64,000 nucleotides of DNA from Streptomyces sp. CB01201. GTDB taxonomy: Bacteria > Actinomycetota > Actinomycetes > Streptomycetales > Streptomycetaceae. Location: the NCBI RefSeq assembly GCF_002803085.1, contig NZ_NNBJ01000010.1:186001-250000 (forward strand), read 5' to 3'. The notes beneath the pieces were generated by a model, which had not been told where the DNA came from, did not search any database, and saw nothing but the letters and a program-made list of their open reading frames with translations. Made by a program: the position numbers and the translations under genes. Shown in pieces: positions 27,397 to 35,300 of the stretch (position 1 is the stretch's first letter; every line of letters begins with the position of its first letter).

Positions 27397-29046
27397 ATGA
27401 CCCAGCACTTCACCGCCCCCGACCGCCTCACCGGGAAGACCGGTACGCAGTGGTGGCGGGACGCCGTGATCTACCAGGTCTATCCGCGCAGCTTCGCCGA
27501 CGGGAACGGCGACGGCATGGGCGACCTCGAAGGCGTACGCGCCCGGCTGCCCTATCTGCGCGACCTCGGCGTCGACGCCGTCTGGCTCTCCCCCTTCTAC
27601 GCGTCCCCGCAGGCCGATGCCGGCTACGACGTCGCCGACTACCGGGCCATCGACCCCATGTTCGGCACCCTGCTCGACGCCGACGCACTGATCCGCGACG
27701 CCCATGAGCTGGGCCTGCGCATCATCACCGACCTGGTGCCCAACCACTCCTCCGACCAGCACGAGTGGTTCAAGCGCGCCCTGGCGGAGGGCCCCGGCTC
27801 ACCGCTGCGGGCCCGCTACCACTTCCGCCCCGGCAAGGGCGAGGACGGTCAACTCCCGCCCAACGACTGGGAGTCCATCTTCGGCGGCCCCGCCTGGACC
27901 CGGACCGCGGACGGCGACTGGTACCTGCACCTGTTCGCCCCCGAGCAGCCCGACCTGAACTGGGACCACCCGGCGGTCGCCGACGAGTTCCGCTCCATCC
28001 TGCGCTTCTGGCTGGACATGGGCGTCGACGGCTTCCGCGTCGACGTCGCGCACGGCCTCGTCAAGGCGCCGGGCCTGCCCGACATCGGCGGCCACGACCA
28101 GCTCAAGCTGCTCGGCAACGACGTCATGCCGTTCTTCGACCAGGACGGCGTCCACGAGATCTACCGCTCGTGGCGCACCATCCTCGACGAGTACGACGGC
28201 GAGCGCATCGCCGTCGCCGAGGCGTGGACCCCCACGGTCGAGCGGACCGCCCTGTACGTACGCCCCGACGAACTGCACCAGGCCTTCAACTTCCAGTATC
28301 TGGGCACCCCTTGGGACGCGAAGGCGCTGCGCGAGGTCATCGACACCTCGCTCGCCGCGATGCGCCCGGTCGGCGCCCCCGCCACCTGGGTCCTGTCCAA
28401 CCACGACGTCACCCGGCACGCCACCCGCTTCGCCAACCCGCCCGGCCTCGGCACCCAGCTGCGCACCCCGGGCGACCGCGAACTCGGCCTGCGCCGGGCC
28501 CGCGCGGCCACCCTGCTGATGCTGGCCCTGCCCGGCTCGGCCTACGTCTACCAGGGCGAGGAGCTCGGCCTGCCCGACGTCACCGACCTGCCCGACGAGG
28601 TGCGCCAGGACCCGTCGTTCTTCCGCGCCGCGGGCCAGGACGGCTTCCGCGACGGCTGCCGCGTCCCGATCCCGTGGACCGTCGAGGGCCCCTCGTACGG
28701 CTTCGGCAGCGGCGGCAGCTGGCTTCCGCAGCCCGCCTCCTGGGCCGGGCTCAGCGTCGAGGCGCAGACCGGCGTCGCCGACTCCACCCTGGAGCTGTAC
28801 CGCAGGGCCATCGCGGCCCGCCGCGCCCACCCGGGCCTCGGCGCCGGGGACGACCTGCGCTGGCTGGACGCCCCCGAGGGCGTCCTCGCCTTCGCCCGCG
28901 AGGGCTTCGTGTGCACGGTGAACCTCACCGGACGCCTGGTGTCGCTGCCGCTGCCCGGCCGCGCGGTCCTGGCCAGCGCCCCCTTCGCGGTGGACGGCGA
29001 CCGGGTCGAGCTGCCGGGCGACACCACGGTGTGGTGGACGGTGTGA
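27397..29046 (+). CDS. aglA: GH13 alpha-glucosidase, copy 2
   Basis: 549 residues, cytoplasmic, very similar to copy 1 through all four GH13 regions: AVIYQVYPRSFADGNGDG, FRVDVAHG (nucleophile near 215), VAEAW, and SNHDVTRH. AAGGACGAC precedes the ATG. It is downstream of malG, so it is expressed with the transporter. It carries a short insertion (RFANPPGLGTQLRTPGDRE) absent from copy 1 near residues 347-365. Copies 1 and 2 are arranged as mirror images around malEFG. Confidence 0.9.
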   Translation: MTQHFTAPDRLTGKTGTQWWRDAVIYQVYPRSFADGNGDGMGDLEGVRARLPYLRDLGVDAVWLSPFYASPQADAGYDVADYRAIDPMFGTLLDADALIRDAHELGLRIITDLVPNHSSDQHEWFKRALAEGPGSPLRARYHFRPGKGEDGQLPPNDWESIFGGPAWTRTADGDWYLHLFAPEQPDLNWDHPAVADEFRSILRFWLDMGVDGFRVDVAHGLVKAPGLPDIGGHDQLKLLGNDVMPFFDQDGVHEIYRSWRTILDEYDGERIAVAEAWTPTVERTALYVRPDELHQAFNFQYLGTPWDAKALREVIDTSLAAMRPVGAPATWVLSNHDVTRHATRFANPPGLGTQLRTPGDRELGLRRARAATLLMLALPGSAYVYQGEELGLPDVTDLPDEVRQDPSFFRAAGQDGFRDGCRVPIPWTVEGPSYGFGSGGSWLPQPASWAGLSVEAQTGVADSTLELYRRAIAARRAHPGLGAGDDLRWLDAPEGVLAFAREGFVCTVNLTGRLVSLPLPGRAVLASAPFAVDGDRVELPGDTTVWWTV

Positions 29047-30080
29047 GCCAGGCCGCGCAGCCGGGCGGGCCGCGCCTCGCGGACATAGCGGCGCAGGCCG
29101 CCGTCAGCGAGGCCACCGTCAGCCGGGTGCTCAACGGCAGGCCCGGGGTCGCCGATTCCACCCGGCAGCGGGTGCTCGCGGCCCTGGACGTGCTCGGCTG
29201 GGAGCGCCCGGCCCGGCTGCGCCGGCGCAGCGAGGGGCTGATCGGCCTGGTCACCCCGGAGCTGACCAACCCGATCTTCCCCGCCTTCGCGCAGGCGGTG
29301 GAGCAGGTGCTCGCCGGCCACGGCTACACGCCCGTCCTGTGCACCCAACTGCCGGGCGGGGCAACGGAGGACGAGCTGGTCGAGCAGCTGGAGGAGCGCG
29401 GCGTCAACGGCATCGTGTTCCTGTCCGGGCTGCACGCCGACACCTCCACCGACCCGGCCCGCTACCTGGCGCTCGCCGAACGGGGCGTCCCGTACGTCCT
29501 GGTGAACGGCTACAACGAGGCGCTGCGCGGGCCGTTCGTGTCGCCCGACGACCACGCGGCGATGCGGATGGCGGTGGGACATCTGGCCGACCTCGGGCAC
29601 ACCCGGATCGGCCTGGCGATCGGACCGCCGCGGTACGTCCCCTCGCGCCGCAAGACCGAGGGGTTCACGGCGGCGCTGGGGGAGCGGCTCGGACTGCCCG
29701 GACACGAGGCGGCGGCCCTCGTCCTGTCCACCCTGTACAGCGTGGAGGGCGGCCAGGTTGCCGCGGGCGCGCTGCTCGACCGGGGCTGTACGGGGATCGT
29801 CTGCGGCAGCGACATGATGGCGCTCGGCGTGGTGCGCGCCGCCCGCGAGCGCGGCCTCGACGTACCGCTGGACGTCTCGGTGGTGGGCTTCGACGACTCC
29901 CGGCTCATCGCCTTCACCGACCCGCCCCTGACCACGGTCCGCCAGCCCGTGCGGGCGATGGCGGCGGCCGCGGTGTCCGCCCTGTTGGAGGAGATCGCCG
30001 GAACCCCCGTCCAGCGAACGGAGTTCGTCTTCCAGCCGGAGCTGGTGGTACGGGGGTCCACGGCGCGGGCGCGGGGGTGA
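29043..30080 (+). CDS. LacI-family repressor, MalR paralogue (copy 2)
   Basis: 345 residues. N-terminal HTH (RLADIAAQAAVSEATVSRV) almost identical to copy 1, then a sugar-sensor domain. The GTG start overlaps the stop of the second aglA by 4 nt (GTGA), repeating the aglA-malR coupling seen on the other side. Both proteins probably bind the same CTTGCA-type operators, possibly with different ligand ranges. Confidence 0.88.
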   Translation: MSQAAQPGGPRLADIAAQAAVSEATVSRVLNGRPGVADSTRQRVLAALDVLGWERPARLRRRSEGLIGLVTPELTNPIFPAFAQAVEQVLAGHGYTPVLCTQLPGGATEDELVEQLEERGVNGIVFLSGLHADTSTDPARYLALAERGVPYVLVNGYNEALRGPFVSPDDHAAMRMAVGHLADLGHTRIGLAIGPPRYVPSRRKTEGFTAALGERLGLPGHEAAALVLSTLYSVEGGQVAAGALLDRGCTGIVCGSDMMALGVVRAARERGLDVPLDVSVVGFDDSRLIAFTDPPLTTVRQPVRAMAAAAVSALLEEIAGTPVQRTEFVFQPELVVRGSTARARG

Positions 30081-30100
30081 GTCCGGGGACCGCCCCGGAC
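30081..30100. terminator. Bidirectional terminator between malR copy 2 and cynS
   Basis: GTCCGGGG-ACCG-CCCCGGAC, a perfect 8-bp stem directly after the malR stop and just before the cynS stop on the other strand. Confidence 0.75.
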
Positions 30101-30105
30101 CGCCG

Positions 30106-30576
30106 CTAGAACGGCTTGGTCGGCAGGTACTTGCCGTCCAGGGTGATCACGGCACGCTCGCCGCCCTCGGGGTCGGCGACCTTCTTCACGTCCAGCCTGA
30201 AGTTGATCGCGCTGATGATGCCGTCCCCGAACTCCTCGTGCACCAGGGCCTTCAGGGTGGTTCCGTACACCTGGAGCATCTCGTAGAAGCGGTAGATCGT
30301 CGGGTCGGTGGGGATGCCGCCCGGGATCGAGCCGCGGCTCGGGATGGTGGTCAGGAGCAGAGCCGCGTCGTCGTCGAGGCCGAGCAGCTCGGCGACGGCC
30401 CGCGCGGAATCGGCGGGCAGCGCGTGCTGGCCGAGCACGGCGGCCGTGACGAACGCGACCGAGAAGCCCGCCGCGTCCGCGATCTGCTGCCACGAGAGGT
30501 CCTTGCGCAGCTTCGCCTCGACGGCGGCGGTGGCCAGGTCCTGGCGGGCGGTGGTGTCGTACTGGGACTGGATCAT
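30106..30576 (-). CDS. cynS: Cyanase
   Basis: 156 residues, the standard cyanase length. N-terminal helical domain, then the catalytic C-terminal segment with IYRFYEMLQVYG (catalytic Arg and Glu three apart) and DGIISAINF (catalytic Ser), matching the Arg/Glu/Ser set of the decameric enzyme. Converts cyanate plus bicarbonate to ammonia and CO2. Downstream of the carbonic anhydrase gene, 23 nt apart, as in cyn operons. AGGAG precedes ATG 30576. Confidence 0.93.
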   Translation of the reverse strand: MIQSQYDTTARQDLATAAVEAKLRKDLSWQQIADAAGFSVAFVTAAVLGQHALPADSARAVAELLGLDDDAALLLTTIPSRGSIPGGIPTDPTIYRFYEMLQVYGTTLKALVHEEFGDGIISAINFRLDVKKVADPEGGERAVITLDGKYLPTKPF

Positions 30577-30599
30577 GGATAACTCCTGGGAAGGGTGAG

Positions 30600-31178
30600 T
30601 CAGTTGGCGGTGGGGGCGGCGTCGAGTACCTCGACCTTGCCCGTGGGGATGTCGTAGACCCAGCCGTGCAGCGTGAGCCGGTGCCCGGCCAGGGCGCGGG
30701 CCACCGAGGGGTGCGTCGCCAGGTTCGCGAGCTGGGCGCGTACGTTGCCGCGTATGAGGGCCGCGAGATCCGCGGAGTCCGCGTGGGCCGGGGCCGCGTC
30801 CGCGTGCCGCAGCCAGTCGGCGACCGCGGGCAGCGCGGCGAGGTCGTGGCCCTCGGCGAGCGCGGTCATGGCCCCGCAGGCGGAGTGGCCGCAGACCACG
30901 ATGTCGCGCACGCCGAGCACGCCGACCGCGTACTCGACGCTCGCCGCGATGCCGTCCGCTCCCGGGGTGTACGCGGGCACCAGGTTTCCGGCGGTACGGA
31001 TGACGAACAGCTCGCCCGGCTCGCTCTGGGTGAGCAGCTCGGGCACCACCCGCGCGTCCGAGCAGCTGATGAACAGCGTGCCGGGGCGGTGGGTGGCGGC
31101 GAGATGGGCGAAGAGGTCCGCCTTGGCGGGGAAGACACCGCGCTGGAAACGCGCGACGCCCTCGGCGAGGTCTTGCAT
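30600..31178 (-). CDS. cynT: Beta-carbonic anhydrase of the cyanate operon
   Basis: 192 residues. Zinc ligands in CSDARV (about 39-44) and GHSACG (about 97-102), the beta-class pattern. It supplies bicarbonate to cyanase and prevents its depletion. AAGGGAG precedes ATG 31178; a longer ORF upstream has no ribosome site. Divergent from the LysR-family gene. Confidence 0.88.
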   Translation of the reverse strand: MQDLAEGVARFQRGVFPAKADLFAHLAATHRPGTLFISCSDARVVPELLTQSEPGELFVIRTAGNLVPAYTPGADGIAASVEYAVGVLGVRDIVVCGHSACGAMTALAEGHDLAALPAVADWLRHADAAPAHADSADLAALIRGNVRAQLANLATHPSVARALAGHRLTLHGWVYDIPTGKVEVLDAAPTAN

Positions 31179-31302
31179 GGTCACTCCCTTCGGTGGCTGC
31201 CGGACCCTGGGGGCCGACGGGATCCACCATGCATGAGCTGGCTCTATAGCGTCCAAGACGTGTTTTCCATACCTCTTATAGCTCTCATCTATAGTTGCTT
31301 CC
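31179..31302. promoter_or_regulatory. Divergent cynT/cynR control region
   Basis: Three CTATAG or CTTATAG elements (31244-31249, 31275-31281, 31289-31294) in a region AT-rich by local standards. The last two are 14 nt apart, as expected for LysR T-N11-A type sites. They lie close to the cynR start at 31303, fitting autoregulation and activation of cynTS. Confidence 0.6.
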
Positions 31303-32199
31303 ATGGCCCCGGAACTGCGTCATCTGCGCTATCTGCTCGCCGTCGCCGAGCACGGCACCTTCACCCGCGCCGCGGAGGAGCTGCGCATCTCCCAACCCAC
31401 GCTGTCCCAGCAGATCAAGCAGCTGGAGCGCACCGTGGGCGTCCAGCTCCTGGACCGGAGCGGCCGCGCGGTGCGGCTCACCGACGCGGGGGAGACGTAT
31501 GCCCACTACGCCCGGCGCGCCCTGCGGGACCTGGCTGCCGCCGAGCGCGCCGTCCTGGACGTCGCCGACCTCTCGCGCGGCAGCCTGCGCCTGGCGGTGA
31601 CCCCGACCTTCACCGCGTACCTCGTCGGCCCGCTCGTCGCGGAACTGCACACCCGGCACCCCCGGATCGTGCTGGACGTGAGGGAGTTGGCGCAGGACCG
31701 CATCGAGGCGGCGCTGCTGGCCGATGAGCTGGACCTCGGCATCGCCTTCGCCGGCCCGCATCTGCCCGGCATCCAGGCGGCGGCCCTGTACACCGAGACC
31801 CTGGGCCTCGTCGTCGGTGCCCCTGCCGCACCGGCCGAGTCGCTCGCCGTGGGGGACCTCGCGGAGCGGCAACTCGCCCTGCTGAGCGGTGACTTCGCGA
31901 CGCGGGGCCATATCGACGACTATCTCGGGCAGCATCGCGTCACCCCGCGCATCGCCGTCGAGGCGAACTCGCTCCAGGCGCTGACCGAGATCGTCCGCCG
32001 CACCCCGCTGGCCACGGTGCTGCCCGACGCCGTCACCCATGAGCACCCGGACCTCGCGCCCGTCGCCCTCGACCCGCCGCTGCCCGCCCGCACGGTGGCG
32101 CTGCTGCGGCGCGAGAGCGCCTACCGCAGCGCCGCGGCCCGGGAGTTCACCCGGCTCGCCCAGGACTTCGTCCGCGCCCGTGGTTACGCGCCGGCCTGA
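31303..32199 (+). CDS. cynR: LysR-family regulator of the cyanate operon
   Basis: 298 residues. LysR HTH at about 1-60 (RYLLAVAEHGTFTRAAEEL, ISQPTLSQQIKQLE) and a two-lobed effector domain (about 90-290). Divergent from cynT-cynS, the classic CynR arrangement; cyanate or azide is the expected effector. CynX-like permease is absent. Confidence 0.85.
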   Translation: MAPELRHLRYLLAVAEHGTFTRAAEELRISQPTLSQQIKQLERTVGVQLLDRSGRAVRLTDAGETYAHYARRALRDLAAAERAVLDVADLSRGSLRLAVTPTFTAYLVGPLVAELHTRHPRIVLDVRELAQDRIEAALLADELDLGIAFAGPHLPGIQAAALYTETLGLVVGAPAAPAESLAVGDLAERQLALLSGDFATRGHIDDYLGQHRVTPRIAVEANSLQALTEIVRRTPLATVLPDAVTHEHPDLAPVALDPPLPARTVALLRRESAYRSAAAREFTRLAQDFVRARGYAPA

Positions 32200-32237
32200 C
32201 CGGCGCCCTGGGCTCCGGCTCAACGGCCGCGCAATTC

Positions 32238-32344
32238 CTTGCAGATGGCCGCACGCGTGCTGCGGATTTCGCCCGAACCGTTGACCCCGGCCCTCCCTCC
32301 TCCTACGGTCACCTGCTCAGAGGCACTTGCAATCTTGCAGCAAG
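32238..32344. promoter_or_regulatory. MalR-like sites upstream of the amylopullulanase
   Basis: CTTGCAG at 32238-32244 and the block CTTGCAATCTTGCAGCAAG at 32326-32344 repeat the words found in the malE control region (23891-23917 and 24012-24032). This places the enzyme in the same regulon. Confidence 0.7.
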
Positions 32345-32385
32345 AACATTCAGCCGCGCCGGTACGTATGACCGAGGAGCACCCG

Positions 32386-35300
32386 GTGATCCCCCTGCGA
32401 AGAACGGCGGTCGCACTCGCGGCCGCCCTGTGCGCCGCATTCGTCCCCGCGCCGCCCGCCACGGCCGCGGCCGCGCCGCCCGCGCCGCCCAGTGATGCCC
32501 GGCTCGCCGCCGAGCCCGCCCGGCACGACGCGACGCGGGAGCAGTTCTACTTCGTGCTCCCGGACCGGTTCGCCAACGGCGACCGGGCCAACGACCGCGG
32601 CGGGCTGACCGGTTCGCGGATGGAGACCGGGTACGACCCGACGGACAAGGGCTTCTACCAGGGCGGCGACCTCAAGGGCCTCACGCAGCGGCTCGACTAC
32701 ATCAAGGGGCTCGGCACCACCGCCATCTGGCTCGCCCCCCTCTTCAAGAACAAGCCCGTGCAGGGCACAGGCAAGGACGCGTCGGCCGGGTACCACGGGT
32801 ACTGGATCACCGACTTCACCCAGGTCGACCCGCACTTCGGCACCAACGCCGACCTCACCCGGCTGATAGCCGGGGCGCACGCCAAGGGCATGAAGGTCTT
32901 CTTCGACGTCATCACCAACCACACCGCCGACACCGTCGACTACGCCGAGAAGCGGTACGACTACCGGCCCAAGGGTGCCTACCCCTACCTCGACGCCACC
33001 GGGCGCCCCTTCGACGACCGGGCCGGGACGAAGAAGGTCGACGCGAACTCCTTCCCCTACACGCCCGTCGTGCCCGCCGGGAAGGAGCGGAAGGTCCCGG
33101 CCTGGCTGAACGACCCCACGATGTACCACAACCGGGGCGATTCGACGTTCGCGGGCGAGAGCGGCGAGTACGGCGACTTCTCCGGGCTCGACGACCTGTG
33201 GACCGAGCGGCCCGAGGTCGTCACCGGGATGGAGCGGATCTACGAGAAGTGGGTCCGCGACTTCGCCGTGGACGGCTTCCGCATCGACACCGTCAAGAAC
33301 GTCGACCTGGCCTTCTGGACCCAGTGGGCGACAGCCCTCGACGCGTACGCGAAGAAGCGGGGGCGGCCGGACTTCTTCCTGTTCGGCGAGACCTACTCCG
33401 CCGACCCCGCCGTCACCTCCCCCTACGTCACCCGGGGCCGGCTGGACGCCACCCTCGACTTCCCCTTCCAGGACGCGGCCCGCCAGTACGCCTCGCAGGG
33501 TGCCCCGGCCGCCAAGCTGGCCGCCCTGTTCGCCGACGACTACCGCTACACCACCGACAAGGCCAACGCCTACGAGCAGGTCACCTTCCTCGGCAACCAC
33601 GACATGGGCCGCATCGGGACCTTCCTCAAGCAGGACCATCCGCAGGCCGGCGAGGCCGAACTGCTCCAACGCGACCGCCTGGCCAACGAGTTGATGTTCT
33701 TCAGCCGGGGCAACCCGGTGGTCTACTACGGCGACGAGCAGGGCTTCACCGGCGCGGGCGGCGACAAGGACGCCCGCCAGACCATGTTCGCCTCGAAGGT
33801 CCCCGACTACCTCGACGACGACGAACTCGGCACCGACCGCACCCACGCGTTCGACGCCTACGACCCCGCTCACCCGCTCTACCGCACCATCGCCGACCTC
33901 TCCCGGCTCACCCGGGCGAACCCGGCCCTGCGCGACGGCGTCCAGACCGAGCGGTACGCCAAGGACTCCGTCTACGCCTTCTCGCGCACCGACGCCAGGA
34001 CGCGCGTCGAGTACGTCGTGGCCGTGAACAACGCCACCGGGCCGAAGGCGGTCACCGTGCCCACCGGCTCCGCGAACGCCGACTTCGCCGTGCTGTACGG
34101 AGGTTCGGGTGCGGTACGCAGCGGCTCGGACGCCGCCGTCCAGGTGACCGTGCCCGCCCTGTCCTCCCTGGTCCTGAAGGCGGCGGCCCCGCTGCCCGAC
34201 CCCGTCGCCGGGCCGACGATCACCCTGAAGGCGCCGGCCGCCGGGGCGACCGGCACGGTCGAGCTGTCGGCCGACGCCGGCGGGGGACAGCTCGACCGGG
34301 TCGTCTTCGCCGCGCAGAGCGGCAACGGGCCGTGGCGGACGCTCGGCTCGGCCGACCACGCCCCCTACAAGGTCACCCAGTACCTGGACCTTCCCGCCGG
34401 AACTCCCTTACGGTACAAGGCCGTTGTGGTCGACAGCCGCGGCCGGACCGCGAGCGCGTCCGCCGCCACCACGGCGGGGCAGACGCCCGCGCCCGGGAAA
34501 CCCACGGCCGTCGAGCGGGACCACGCCGTCGTCCACTACCGGCGCCCCGCCGGGGACTACGACGGCTGGCAGCTGACGTCGGGCGACCAGAACGCGGCCT
34601 TCACCGGGCGGGACGCCTACGGCGCCTTCGCCTGGGTCAAGGTCCCTCCGGGCGCCGCATCGCTCACGTACACCGTCGCCAAGGGCGGCAGCGCCGACGG
34701 GCCCGGGCGGACCGTCGACCTCGGCCGCACCGGCGAGGTGTGGGTGGAGCAGGGCAGGAACGGGCAGTCGGAGCAGGCGCCGCCCGGCGCGTACCCGCCG
34801 CAGGACACCGCCAAGGCCGTCCTGCACTACTCCCGGCCCGACGGCGACTACGCCGGCTGGGGCCTGCACACCTGGACCGGGGCCGCCTCGCCCACCGACT
34901 GGTCCAAGCCGCTCGCGCCGACCGGCCGCGACGCGTTCGGGGTGACCTTCGAGGTGCCGCTGGCCCCGGGCGCGACCTCGCTGAGCTACATCCTGCACAA
35001 GGGCGACCAGAAGGACCTGCCCGACGACCAGTCCCTCGACCTGGCGACCTACGGCCACGAGGCCTGGCTGCTCGCCGGACAGGCCAAGTACCTCCTGCCG
35101 CAGGGCATTTCGGGTACCTCGCTCGACCTCGGCAAGTCCGGGGCGCAGTGGATCGACGCCGACACCGTGGTGTGGCAGGTCAAGGCGACCGGCGCGACCA
35201 GCGAGCAGCTCGTGTACGCGCCCGGCGGCGGCATCACCGTCCAGGACGGCGCCCTGTCCGCCGAGGGCCAGTGGCTGCGGCTCACGCCCGCCGCGCTGAG

